Positions 1 through 12,520 of a stretch of 64,000 nt of DNA are shown here, in pieces; within the stretch, counting starts at the first letter, position 1; the number at the start of each line of letters is the position of its first letter. Under the pieces are notes generated by a model. It worked only from the letters and a program-made list of their open reading frames with translations. It made no database searches and was not told where the DNA came from. Position numbers and translations under genes: made by a program. Source of the stretch: Paralvinella palmiformis (Eukaryota; Annelida; Polychaeta; Terebellida; Alvinellidae); contig JAODUP010000320.1 of NCBI GenBank assembly GCA_025642065.1, forward strand, positions 377,001 through 441,000, in the 5' to 3' direction.

Positions 1-1740
1 AATTTGTACAATAGTAAATTTTGATCTATAAAGTCAAATGCCTTCTCCATGTCAATAAAGTCTACAAAAATGGACATGTTATCTTTTATTCGTTTCTTGA
101 CTACATTACTTACAGTGAAAATGTATTCTTCACAAAATTGCTTCTTCCTGAGCTCATTCTGCTCGTCAACTATCAGACCCATTAACTCGCAGAATTTACA
201 TATTCTGACATTTAATACTCTTGATTAAAAACGTTGTTGTGCATGAAAGAAGACTAATGCCTCCATAGTTGAGTATGGAGGGTCTTTTAGGTGTCGGTTT
301 GATAATCAATTTGACCCATAAACTGGGAACAATATTAAAATAAAATTAAATAATATATCTCTGATTTGTTTAATATTTCGTTTGTCAATTCCACAAGTTT
401 TCTTGCTTTTTTTAAATTTCAAAACTAAACAAAGCACATCAAACATTATATTTCCATTTATTTATAAATTTTGTAACAATGCTCACAGTCCATTTCATGT
501 TATACACAATATGTGTAGGTTCTCTGTAAAACCAGTCATCAAAGTGATTTACATTCTCATTTTGGTTATAGAACTGTGCAAGTTTGTTCTTCCACTCTTC
601 TAACACTATTTTCAGATGTGAAATTATTGTGTCATACTTTCATAGGAATTCTATGTGATTTTCTTGGACCCAAACATTTAAGACTTTTCCAAATTTCTCT
701 CAGATCATTTATACAAATATTCTTAATAGTATCAATAACATTTTTTTCTATATGCCTTGTCAGCTTTTTTGAGTTTCTTATCAAACCCATTTCTAGCATT
801 TAAAAATATGTTATGAATGTTGCTTTTGACATTTTGCAGACCACTGCATTTAACCAACCATTTTTCAGTTTCACACATATACATTTCCAGGGTGTGCTGA
901 GTTCGTTTTGACCAATATGGTTTTGTGTGTTTGTAAAATGTATTATTAGACGTGCATTTTTGAAATCGATAAATGCATCCATTTCCTTAAATATAACATT
1001 GATGTATATACATATTCCAATAATTATCTATCATTCATAAATTCATCTGGTATGTTTTCAAAGATATATTTTTAATAATTTGATTCCGCCTAACATTCTG
1101 TTACTTTACATCTGTCAGATAACAACCCAATACAGTCATAACTGTCGACGAGATCAGACGTCAAATCCACCCTACATAGTGAGAAATTAATTATGTTATC
1201 ATCTTAGATCCAGTACAATTCTGTTATTTATAGAATCAATGTCTTCCTGTGAATTCCCTATTCGAGCATTAAAATCTCCACGTACAACAACGTAGTCATC
1301 GGTGGAATAAGAAACCAATGTATTGGTTATAAATATGAGTGAGAAAGGAATCTATGTGTCTTCCCACACCAATATTTATATTGGTGCAAGGAAGAGAGGA
1401 ATAACATTAAAAAAACACGCCAATGGTAGATTGTGAATAATTGCTCAGCATAGAAATACCAAGCATTCCGCCTCTAACTGTATCTAAAGGTGATATCTTA
1501 AAAGTGTTACAGAACCTATTTTTAATGAAAATTCCAACACCTACGAATCCTTTTGGTGTCCTGATGTTTCTGGTCCATCTGTTAAAATCAAACCAGTTAG
1601 ATCCATTTACGTGTATATTGTTGTTATTTCTCTGGTGAGTTTAACATATAAACAAACAATATCAGCATCTCTGAGATAAAATTATTTCATTTCTACGGTT
1701 GTATTTGCGATTCATGGTTATCCATCCGGAGGCTTATCCC
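1..1740 (-). mobile_element. Decayed non-LTR retrotransposon (AP endonuclease + RT), cut by the window edge
   Basis: Read on the minus strand, positions 1279-1256 encode the apurinic-endonuclease motif GDFNARIG, the metal-binding core of LINE endonucleases. Near the window edge (about 200-1) the minus strand reads a reverse-transcriptase segment with FVDF-x-DMEKAFDFID, the RT motif containing the first catalytic Asp. Endonuclease upstream of RT on one strand is the normal LINE order, so this is one element with its 3' part outside the window. Stops and frame changes between the motifs leave no long ORF, so it is inactive. The clade cannot be fixed from what remains. Short plus-strand ORFs here are chance. 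Confidence 0.75.
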
Positions 1741-2325
1741 ACACTGCTAAAATACATGCTCTCTCTCTCTCTGTCACACACATACACGTATACCATGTAA
1801 TAATACAGTAATATTGGGAACATGTACATTTACAGTTTTCAGGCTAAACTGAATTAATGTGATGTGATTGATTCAGGGTAAGCTCTGCTGATGTGTAGGA
1901 TTTGATATCTATGACTTATGACAGTTTGGCTGTGCGAGTAGTTGATCAATATTACAGTAAGTAGCTGAATTGTTGACCAAACGCCTATATGAGTGTTATT
2001 CGCATATTTTGGCATTTGAAGAATATAATTCATACAGATGCTGAACTATTACGCATCATACAATAGTAATAATTATAATGAGTCTAAATTTATAGGTCAG
2101 TACTTGATATGGTAGACTGTATATTAATATTGACTGGTTGTGATTGATAATCGATGGGATTTGTTAACGGTTATATAATAATATTTAGGACATCTGTGGC
2201 ATTAATGTGTGAGTGTATGTAAAGTCTTTATTTGTTTGGGTGTTATGATCCATGTTGCTGTATATATAAAGATACTGGCACAGAGTAATAAACCACATAC
2301 CTCTGACTCTGAGACTGAGTGCGTG

Positions 2326-2360
<35 letters not shown>

Positions 2361-3531
2361 ACAAGATCTTAATTCGTACAAAATTTAAGTTTGCACCTGT
2401 GGAGAGCTACCTTGGCCTGCCGCACATATAACTAAGATTTCATAATAATTTCAGAGTTTTAATGGGTAAGCATCATAATCCCCTAGTCCCAATCAGTGTC
2501 ATATTCACTGTCGTTTATGACTCTTTTCTCCGAATTTTTGTCAAGATAACCACACACATACAACCACACACACACACACACTTGTGTATGTGTGTGTGTG
2601 CGTGCATTAAAAAGAAACTCTACGTGCATTAAAAAGAAACTTTGCTAAAATAAAAAAATTGTATATTATTATTATTATTAGAGCTATAACAACTCAAATA
2701 CCAGTTAGCCTACATAATGTGCTGCCACCTGGCGAATGTATTGTTTATGAAAACACTTATATTCTATCCAGGAGACATCATTACAGAGTAGGTTGTAGTA
2801 GCAGGCTATAATGTAATGGGCACGAATTGACCAACTTACTGCAAAGTTGTTTAAGGTTCTCCACAAACTGACATTTGAGTCATTATAATTTATTTGCATA
2901 AACTGTGTTATATGTATAGGAACCTGGCGGCACAGCAGGAATTATTTTTATTCCAGAGGTTTTTGTGTATAATTGATTCAAGTACAAATGTGGTATGATA
3001 AAAACTGCAAAGATAACATGTGTGTTAAGGTGGGATAATTCTTTATCCAAGAGAATCATGAATCATTAATTTGACTTTTGAATAATTCATAAGGTGTCTG
3101 AATATAGAGGACCAATTGTTCATGCTGAGACCAATCCCCTTTTAAAGTAATTGTGCAGCACAATTTAAAAATTGAACCACTTACATTTGTGGTGCTTGCT
3201 TCAGAGTAACATACTTGAGTCAGATCACTGTAGTTGTGAGAATGTCAAAGTTTACTGCCTAAACAGCTGTATTTATAACTGTCTTTTAATTTCTGCATCC
3301 CTCACTTCAAAACAACACTTCACAAACATAATCAGTGTCCTTCACAGCTTTGAGTTGAACATCATGAAACCATAAGTATGAGTAAATGAGATAGAGAGAG
3401 AAAGAGGGTTATACAGTTATGATGAGATATTTGGAATTTTGTTCTCATAACACAACTGTTGACCTCACAGCTGCTACTCCTGCTCTTTTAGTTGCTCACC
3501 TTCTAATAATCTTGGTTTTGTTATTTTTCAG
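1741..3531. other. Intergenic stretch upstream of the transporter gene
   Basis: I see no gene. It holds simple repeats: a CT/CA-rich patch near 1761-1790, (AT)n/(GT)n at about 2323-2360, a CA array with an inverted GT array at 2556-2603, and a doubled 20-bp phrase with GTGCATTAAAAAGAAACT at about 2603-2641. The promoter and first non-coding exon of the downstream transporter gene should lie here, but I cannot place them. Confidence 0.5.
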
Positions 3532-3693
3532 GGTGACCCCACAGTGGAGCCAGCACCATGCGCTACAACACCAAGTCAGCACACTACTGAATCTAAACAA
3601 CATCACACACTTGTTAAGGCCAAGATCCAGACACGTCTTGTCGACAGAATTTCACATCTGTATAGCGGAATTCTTCAGCTGTGATAGCTTAAT
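3532..3693 (+). other. Probable 5'UTR part of the transporter's first coding exon
   Basis: A strong 3' splice site (TTATTTTTCAG at 3521-3531) precedes this stretch, suggesting an upstream non-coding exon. An in-frame TAG at 3685-3687, three codons before the ATG at 3694, rules out an upstream in-frame start in this exon and fixes the chosen start. Confidence 0.55.
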
Positions 3694-6600
3694 ATGGCCG
3701 AAAGCGATGAAGACTCTAGTAGACATTGCGATACAGAATTAAACCCATGTGAACCAGTGAAGTCTACAACGAGGAGGTCAGATAGGATAAAATTCAATGG
3801 CTGCAGTCGCAATCCTAGCACTGACAGCTCAGATGACGAATCTTCAGATGGTGACTCCTCATCTTCTGGCATAACCTTGCCCCCACCGCCGGACGGTGGC
3901 TGGGGATGGGTGGTCGTGTTTGCGTCATTCATGATACACTTCATAGCTGATGGGTGTGCATTCTCATTCGGAGTCATTTACACAGAGTTGCTCGATTACT
4001 TCCACGACAGCAAGGGGAAAACTGCTTGGGTCGGCTCTTTGTTCGTTTCTGTTCCACTGCTGACAGGACCAATTGCCAGCGCCCTCACCAACAAATATGG
4101 TTGCCGCATAATAACAATGGTCGGTTCAGTGATTGCATCACTTGGCTTCGTCGTCAGCACGTTTTCGCAGAGTACTGACATGCTCTGTTTGACCTTCGGC
4201 GTGCTGTCCGGGTTTGGGCTCTCCATGGTTTATGTACCTGCAGTTGTCGTCGTCGCATTCTACTTTGAGAAGAAGCGGGCATTTGCTACTGGTAGGTATT
4301 ACCATCTGGATGTCAAAAAAGTGTGTGTGTGTGTGTATGCATGTGCATGCATGCATGTGTGTGCACGTACATGCATGCGTCTGCGTGACAAATAGTAAAA
4401 GAATGGATGAAGGTTTCCATAATGTTTATAAATCTCACTGAATTGTGACTGTACGATCACTACCTGACTAGAAAGTAAGAGTTATGCATCAGCACATATA
4501 ACATAATGTATCTATTATTTTATCACATATGATGAACGCGGCAGCAGTAGTAAAACTAGCTATTGAAATCAGCCCAAATAGCATGACTAATTTTGGTTGT
4601 TAAAACTTTTTTGAAGTGCTGGAGTCTAGACTATTTACTCACCCAGGATTATTTATATTACAGTTCACTATCTTTGATTCTATCAACAAATCTAGAAACT
4701 GTTAGCATATTTAGTTCATGTCTATAGGAACTGCTGCGACGTATTGATTGTTTGTTTTCTATTCCAGGAATAGCAGTGGCAGGTTCAGGGATTGGTAATT
4801 GCATATTTGCGCCACTGATTGAGTATTTGATCTATACATATGGGTGGCGAGGTGCTATCCTCATTCTTGGTGCAATCATGCTCCAGATGGTGACCTGTGG
4901 TGCTCTGCTCAGGCCACTGGTGCCGCCGTCGCTGGAAAAGAAACGGAAACATTTGCGTCTGAGTTCCGAAAAGTCATCACACTCTCGTCTGAGCTCATTT
5001 CGTCAGAGCCTTGATGATGTTCATAAGAATTTATCAGTGCCCCATCATGAAGTGCAGAGTCAGACACTTGTCACACATTCCCTGCTCCAGTTTCCAACCT
5101 ATGTAAACAAGAAAACTGGCCTGATCACTCCCGATCTGCTGCAAGATCTAAAAAAGAATGGGAAATCAATACACGAGTACTTAACAGAACATAATTTGTT
5201 GGAGCGATTTTATGCCAGCAATAGTGTGACAGATTGCGATGATCTGGGATCAGGGGAAGGGTTACGTGGCAGTGGGGAATTCCAGGATATGGAGGAAGAG
5301 GGTGAGGAGGATGGTGATCCAGAGACTGAAAAGCCTCACCTGCTGAACAATGGTGCTTCCCATCTGGATACCACCGCCCATGCACCAACAATTCGGGTTT
5401 ACCTACCCGAGAGTGACACATGTCTGGTACAGAGTCAGAACAGTAGATGCAATAAGCCTCAGAAAGTTCATGACAAAGCTGTCGCTTCATTGGAACTTGT
5501 GCCACTAAATGGTTTGGCGGATACTAATCAGGTCACAAAGTCTGATGTTGTCAAGAAACTCTATAGGCCAACCTGTGGATCAGCCACAAGAAATGAGCAG
5601 GCCTGGCTTAACAAAGTGAGACCTCGTTTTAAACGTGCAGAAGTACATGACCAGTTCATGCAGCCACTAGCGAGGAAAGATATCTTCTATCGGGGCAATC
5701 TGCTCCGACCTGGGGGATTCTTCCAAGGTCATGCAGCCAGCTGTCCTGACCTGTTTATCACCAGATCTATGGAGGATCCAGAAGAGAAGGACTGTTATGA
5801 TCGTCTGAAGCTACCCAGTCTATTGCAGGTATCCAAAGAGGTGAAGCACATCATTAGAAAGATGTTGGATCTGTCTATCTTCAAGAGTGTCATCTTCAAC
5901 TATTTCTGTCTGTCGTGCATGTTCCTGTATATATCCTACGATGTGCCATATGTCTACACTGTTGATAAAGCAGTTAATGAACTTGACATCACAGAGAAGA
6001 AAGCATCTTTGCTGCTCTCCATAATTGGTCTGTCAAGTACCTGTGGTCAAATTGTGATTGGCTACATTGGTGATCAGGCATTCATCGACAGCCTGCATTT
6101 CTACAATGCCCTTACCTCGACAGCTGGCATCTGTACAATGCTTGTGCCCCTGATGATGTCATATACTTCATTAGCAGTGTACTGTGCAGCGTATGGATTC
6201 TTCATAAGTGCCAACTATGCACTGACGACCATCATATTGGTGGAGCTCCTCAGCATGGACAAGTTGACCAATGCCTATGGTATTGTGATGCTTGCAGAAG
6301 GAATTGCCAATGTGGTTGGTCCACCGCTGGCAGGTGAGGCATTTTATTCATGGATTTTCTTAAAGGTTTCCTGTTGTAGATCAATTTGACTAGGGGTTGA
6401 AGTTTATAAACATTTCGTATTCAGTCGAATGTTTTGTCCTCTCTGGCTGGAGAACATTTCTACTCTTGAGATTGATCTGTAAGTGCTAAAAATGGATCGT
6501 GTGGATTGATCTATGGTTTTTGTATCTGGTACGTTTTGGTAAATTCTGGTTATTTTTCTGAAAGCTCACAAAATCGGCACCAATATGAGCTATTGCCTAG

Positions 6601-7510
6601 CCAGAACTTGGCCTTACATTTTCTATTCTGTCCAAGGCTGTTGTGTCACAAGAGGTTGTGATGGAATTCATCAGAGTGACGTTGGGGTTCTTTGAGTTGA
6701 AAAACTAAATCCGTCTAAAGCCGGATCTTCATAATATTTGTTACAAGACGAATAATTAAAGTTAGCTGTTATTATTTTATATGTTTACTGCCATCCATTG
6801 TTTATTCTTAATATGTCTCAAATTAGGTCAAGGTTGGAAAGCTATTAAGGCTCAGTTCATCTCTCCTGGTCATAAAAATACGTTTTGTTTCCAATTGATG
6901 GTGCCAGTTGTATTTTTTATTTAACTAGATGCGTGAATTATTACATCTGTGGCTTTAGTATTGAGCGTCTGTTGCCTCGTTTTCATGTACGTTGTATTTA
7001 GTAATAACGACCATAATTTCATACTGCACAAATGAAGCTTTTCTGGCATTTATTTCTTGGCTCACAATAGAGTGGGTGGCTGACCGCATTAAATGGCAGT
7101 GCTGTCTTATTGAAGACCTGAGCCACTCGGTAAAGTGAGCCATACGGAAAATAAATCTTCTGTAATCATGAAACAAAACATTGAATCTAACACATGTGGA
7201 TAAGTAGGTGGCTCTGTCTCCTGAATATTGATGATTAATCTTTCTAATTTAATTAATTGTGGTGTGAAATTAAACTTTTAAATTTGTATTTTTAGGTTGG
7301 ATGTCAGATTACACTGGTGGTTATGACCTGACGTTTATTGTTGCTGGAGCGATTATGGTTCTATCGGGGATCATGCTCTTTGCCATACCTTGTCTGCGGC
7401 GTTATGAAAAGCAGAACAGAGAAGGCTGCGATAGCGAGCATAGGAACACCCAATCTGAACAAAGCTGCAAAACGGATCAGGATCAGTGCAATATGGCAGT
7501 CAGCGTCTGA
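3694..7510 (+). CDS. Monocarboxylate transporter-like protein (SLC16 / major facilitator family)
   Basis: Three coding exons: 3694-4291, 4768-6333, 7296-7510 (introns GT-AG, both phase 1), total 2379 nt, 792 aa. Residues 1-65 form an acidic, Ser-rich cytoplasmic tail. Residues 67-72 (DGGWGW) are the SLC16 signature at TM1. Residues 190-205 (YFEKKRAFATGIAVAG) are the second family signature; they span exon junction 1 in frame, which confirms the splice. Residues ~255-565 form a very long hydrophilic loop between TM6 and TM7 with an acidic run. TM7-12 follow and end in a short polar C-terminus. Family members carry monocarboxylates or related solutes across the plasma membrane; the orphan, long-loop invertebrate members have poorly known substrates, so I assign none. 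Length fits the long-loop members rather than the ~500-aa lactate carriers. A poly(A) signal lies 53 nt after the stop. The gene looks intact. Confidence 0.9.
4292..4767 (+). other. Intron 1 of the transporter gene
   Basis: Donor G|GTAGGT at 4292 and acceptor TCTATTCCAG ending at 4767. It contains a GT/GCAT-rich simple repeat at about 4320-4385 and nothing else recognisable. Confidence 0.8.
6334..7295 (+). other. Intron 2 of the transporter gene
   Basis: Donor G|GTGAGG at 6334 and acceptor TTGTATTTTTAG ending at 7295. The splice joins the TM11 segment (VGPPLAG) to WMSDYTGGYD, a junction well conserved in SLC16 proteins. No repeat or gene was recognised inside. Confidence 0.8.
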
Positions 7511-7562
7511 TCACATCTGATCATCAGCAAGTGTAGCAATATTAATTTGTGATTAATTTGTT

Positions 7563-7568
7563 AATAAA
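7563..7568 (+). promoter_or_regulatory. Polyadenylation signal of the transporter gene
   Basis: AATAAA lies 53 nt after the stop codon, the first canonical signal downstream. Confidence 0.6.
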
Positions 7569-8527
7569 AGTGACATTGCTATGATAAACAACAAAGACGG
7601 TTTGCTTGCGGTGTGCAGCTTCGTATGGTCATCATTATGGCTTTGAGTATAATGTGAGGTCACTGTTTTGTTTGATCATAACTCATTCAGGTTTTGCATG
7701 TTTAACTAAGAATCATTGTTGCATTTTTGGTGCTGGAAGTCGGACTCAGATACACAGTTAAAGTGTATTTAAATGTGATTGCACGTGCACTACCAGATGA
7801 AGTTAGATATAGCCAAATACAGATTAACTGAATAATGTTTGAAATATGAATATAATAAACCCCACTTCCGCAACTCTCTCCCTTACAAGATCGTCCATCT
7901 AAAAATCCATTTAATGTCAATCTCGCTGGCTATAGACGATAAGACCTGCCTTAGAAGGCCTCCTTTGTGTTAAAAATCACCTGGTGAGTCATGCCAGTCA
8001 AATGGGAGGTAGGATATCTTCTACTGTATTTTCTAATGGAGCATCTGATCCGGTGAGGTTTTATTCCATGTGATAATTAGTCGGGTTCGTCACATCTGCG
8101 AGGCAAAAGATAGTAACAGAGAGGGTATTTTTAATTGTTTTCGAACAACCTAAAGAAAATATTTGAACATAAATACCTTGCTTTATTGTTCCTCGTGCAC
8201 ATTTATAGATATAACGAAACCCACATCTGCAGAAAATAATTCAGCATCGATGTTCATCATCATCATCAGTTGATGCACCTTCATTGTGTTTTGTTATCAG
8301 TCAGAATGTCTTAATTTGTTTTGTTTATTTGTGATTGTTATGTTTACGTAATTTTGCAGTTTGTCAGTAATGTTTAGGTTAATAAGTGCTTTACTGAGAT
8401 GGCAAGGTCATTCTTGTGGATATTTTCAGCTCCTGATATTTCATTCTGTATTCACATTACCAGTGCATAGGAAACATTACATCTTTTTAGTATGCATTTG
8501 TATTCATATATATATATATATATATAT

Positions 8528-8660
8528 ATATGGTACCTTTATGGTCCAACTGGTAGTACAATTGGCCACAGACTTCTTCCATCCCAGTTCAAGTCCCGCC
8601 ATGGCTATATCTGATGGGTATTTCATCTTTCGATTTACCTGGTTGATTTTTGGCGATCAC
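8528..8660 (+). mobile_element. tRNA-derived SINE
   Basis: Pol III A-box-like ATGGTCCAACTGGTAG (8541-8556) and B-box-like AGTTCAAGTCCCGCC (8586-8600) in tRNA order. It sits directly after an (AT)n array. It is not a functional tRNA gene: the arms do not pair. Confidence 0.55.
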
Positions 8661-9119
8661 TTAAACCATATATGTAAACCAACCTTTTTTCACACATACG
8701 CACACACACACACAAAATGACCGAATGAGGTTATTGGGTATTATACAATATTGCGTGCTATTCGGGTCCAGAAGCATGTTAGGCCACAGCAAGCTGTGAT
8801 ACAGTTTGCTATATCAGTAATGTGTACAACATTGTGTCTTCATGTTTTTAGCCAGAACACTTTTAAAGATAAGCAGGGGAAGATGTAAACATTTTACAGG
8901 CATACATTCCATTATTTTACCTCAAGATAATGTCAGTGATGTGACTGACTGTATAAATATTGGATTGATTCACTTCCACATACATGTGGTTGTGTGTGTG
9001 TGCGTGTATGTGTCAAGTAGTTGTTACATTTATCATCTAGTCCATATTGTCCTATCAGTAACTGTTGTATATACTGGCAATTATACAGTGTGTGTGCATG
9101 TCAGTTGTTTATTATCTTG

Positions 9120-9152
<33 letters not shown>

Positions 9153-10106
9153 TGGTTGCATGTTTTGTTCTGTCCCAATTAAGAAATTTATTGCATCTCT
9201 CGTTGGCCTGTGTGTGTTATTCAGCCAAAGCAGCCGTCAGTGCCCCCCCATCCTTTATTCACTCCTTGTATGACATATCGTGCACGTTTTTCTACCTTGA
9301 ATGTCATTCCGGTTTTTCCCAGTATCTCCAGTGACCTTTGACCGAAGACTTTTTTCTGTCTCTTCTGCTGAAGTGATTATGTTTTGTGATATATCGACCG
9401 GGCGTGTTTACTAGACGGTAATTAGATGACGCCGACGCATGATAACATCTGCTCATTTTCTTTCTTCACAATGTTCAGCATCACTTCGGATGCGTGATTA
9501 GTGTCTACCCATGCATTGGGTTTTTTAAATGTCGTTTTCCAGTAATTCAATCAGCCGCTGAAGCTCACCGTTCAGATATAAAGGTGGCCGCTAGCTTGCT
9601 GGCTTCTCATAGGTGTATGCGATTTTTTCTGATAACTGTTTCATCAAAAACAATTTATCTGATGGCAGTTCTTTATACCTATTTTACTACTAGTTAAGGT
9701 CTAATCGATCGTCGCTGTTTGAACGTGTGTGTATCACACTGACCTAGGATAGTCTCCCTTCCTTTGAGGTTTCGCTTAAATTGGATAAATAAAAGTACCA
9801 AAAAATTCTAAATTTCCTATCCCATGCGGACGGAATTATTTACTACGTCCAACACCGGACGTGTGACGTGTAGGCTTATCTTTACAATTCTCCACATTGT
9901 CTGTTTGGGTGCTGGTTTGTATACATGTATTCGATGGGTGAAACTTGGGAGTATGCATAGGTGGTCTCTTAAGTTAGGTGCTTTTCTACACTTTGGCTGC
10001 TAGATGCAGTACTGCATATCTGACATTTTTATTGGTATTACTATGTTTATGAATTATTGCCTTTTGTACAGGGTGGTCAGTTTGAAGGCATGCTGACTGA
10101 TTTTTT

Positions 10107-10110
<4 letters not shown>

Positions 10111-10142
<32 letters not shown>

Positions 10143-10168
10143 ACACATATATATATATATATATATAT
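10111..10168. repeat. (AT)n microsatellite, two arrays split by ACACAC
   Basis: Two perfect AT runs separated by a short AC run; the IYIYIY reading frames over it are artefacts. Confidence 0.9.
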
Positions 10169-10936
10169 GAATAATTAAAATATAGTTTTATTCTACCTAC
10201 TGTGGTAAGTCTTGTAGGGTAGTAGAAAACAGTTACTATGACAGGAAAAGGATTCACAAATTTCCAGGCAGGGCCTGGATCTGTGATGATGGCGGTATTC
10301 ATTCTTACTAGAACTAGAAATATTAATCTCATTTTGTAGATGTTATATTAGGTATAATAAATTTGACAAGGCCAAGACACTGTGCAGTCTTTCATGTTTC
10401 ATAACATGTTCCAGCTGCATTCTCCTATTGATGCGTTCTCACCAAACACAAGGCCGGTTCAATTCTGCCATTGGGAGGATTGGTGACAGTGAAACCACAG
10501 TATTATTTATCATAAAATCTTTCCTTTAACCATGCACACAAAACGAGTATTTGCAGGCTAGTTTTCTTGTTGTCTTTCTTGGCGTAATTGATCAAAATTG
10601 GGGATTGCTCCGATTATCCAGTTGTCATAATAAGAATTGATAGATTTAGAATCGAACCGAATTAGCATCTACTGATCCACCTCGCTGAAGAAATGGACAT
10701 CATAGTTCGTGACCGATTTCATCATAAATTGATAATTATCTGCAGACTTTGTGTATTGTGATACCTCAATGCCATTTGAGAAAACACTTTGCAGTATTTG
10801 TAAACTATTGTGTAAATGTATTATAATGTTTAGAATTCTGATGAATAAATATATGGAAGAACCGGAATGTTTTAGATTGGGGTTTTTCCATGCTAAATAT
10901 TCATATTTAAGGCTGAGTTTGTGCTATATTTACGGT

Positions 10937-10969
<33 letters not shown>

Positions 10970-12099
10970 CTATTGATGGTGAGAAATTAAAAGAGTGTCA
11001 ACACTTGGTCAGTCGAGTCGTTTAGCCTCGACACTGGTCATCCCCGGGACATATGGCCACGGGGATGGATTTAAATATACGAACTGTAGGGTTTGCAGCA
11101 TATTGCACTACCGGTAACGGCTTTGCCATTAGAATGCCCTTCTAGCTGCCGAGAACTTCCCAAACACAACATATTTATTCACTTACTCTATCAAAACTGA
11201 GATGCCCAGCCAATGTCTGTGTTATGTATCATAGACAATATCTGTTGTTCAGTAACACATTCGGGTTCTGAGGAAAACTTCTCACATTAGTCTTTCAGGG
11301 TTTAGAATGTGATCACTCTGTCTCCTCGTATGTTGTGAAATGGTGACTAAAAGGAGACAGTGCCGAATGAGCTTTTTGTTTGGCTGCGTTTTTATTCTAT
11401 TAACTCACTCATTGTAATGAAACAGTTGCGTAATATGACCAGATAAACGAAACTGGCAGCTCTAAGTGGTAATAGAAAACAGTAATATAACAGACACAGT
11501 AAACTTCATTGAGAAGTAGAAAGTTTCTTTACCTGATACAGGTTAGCTGTAGAAGTATTTGCCTGATTAATTTGGCTTCGAGTTTTAAACCGATGCACAC
11601 AAACGCACACACTTATATGAAACTGTAAGCAGTACCGTGAAATAGAACGGACTGGTCACTTTTATTAATCTGCATTTATAACATTGTATATCACATCGCT
11701 TTACTATGATACAAATATGTGCATAAAACGTGATCGGTGTTAAGCAGATTTCTGCTGCCTCATTCAATAAATATTAAAACTAAAGGATTATAAATATCGA
11801 TTATAGAAACCACAACAACAACAAATCATGCTTAAAAATCATGCATTCATAACATCTCTTGTCGTCCGGTCCCTCAGTCAGCAGTAATGTGAAAATAATA
11901 GTAAACTACATGATCAGTGAATAAATCACAACATAATCTAAACTTAATGCCATAATATAAAATCTGATCACAGGTTGCTGAATAAAATAAAAAGGACGTT
12001 CAAAGCAATGTTAGATGTGCGTACAAATGACGTAGATTCCAAAGCAAAGGTGAATCATCCCAGAGTTGTTGATGTTGAGTTGTTTACCCTCGGTCTAGG

Positions 12100-12210
12100 G
12101 AAACAAATACCACAAATACACAGGTATGAGTCGACTTCAAACCGACAGCTTGGAGGTTTGCAGTGCAATGCTCTAACCACTGAGCCAAAAGAACACCCAT
12201 GGAATATCCC
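12100..12210 (-). mobile_element. tRNA-derived SINE (minus strand)
   Basis: On the minus strand, TGGCTCAGTGGTTAGAGC (about 12187-12170) is a good A box and GGTTTGAAGTCGACT (12143-12129) a B box. It lies downstream of the EF-hand/death gene, in its 3' flank or 3'UTR. Confidence 0.6.
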
Positions 12211-12520
12211 AGAGGTTTCATCAAGAATTACGGAGTATTGCAACGTCATCAACCATAACGTTTTATGATGCAGAGCAGCATCACTTCAAAAGGAATTGGC
12301 AATCACAGCTGATTTCTGGGTAGACACAATTAATAACGTTCTTATAAATGCTGTGATATGCCTTTTTATGGAATAATTATTAGCTACAAGTATAGATTAA
12401 TTTGAGCTAATGTGGCACATTACTAGACAACTAACCAGAAACAACCAGGTACATTTCTACTGGAAAGTATACACGATGTAGAGAAGATTCAGGTAATGAT
12501 GCCGTTCTCAAAAACCTACA

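Larger units (their letters stand above)
7569..12520. other. Intergenic region between the transporter and the EF-hand/death gene (convergent ends)
   Basis: No gene was found. It carries (AT)n arrays at about 8506-8531, 9120-9147, 10111-10168 and 10942-10969, SINEs at 8528-8660 and 12100-12210, and a degenerate SINE-like stretch at about 11000-11160 (related wording: 'ggacatatggcc', 'gcagcatattgcac'). Both neighbouring genes end into this region. Confidence 0.5.

Noticed and set aside
3675..3977. 100-codon minus-strand ORF over the transporter start
   Set aside because: Antisense shadow of the real exon, without splice or motif support.
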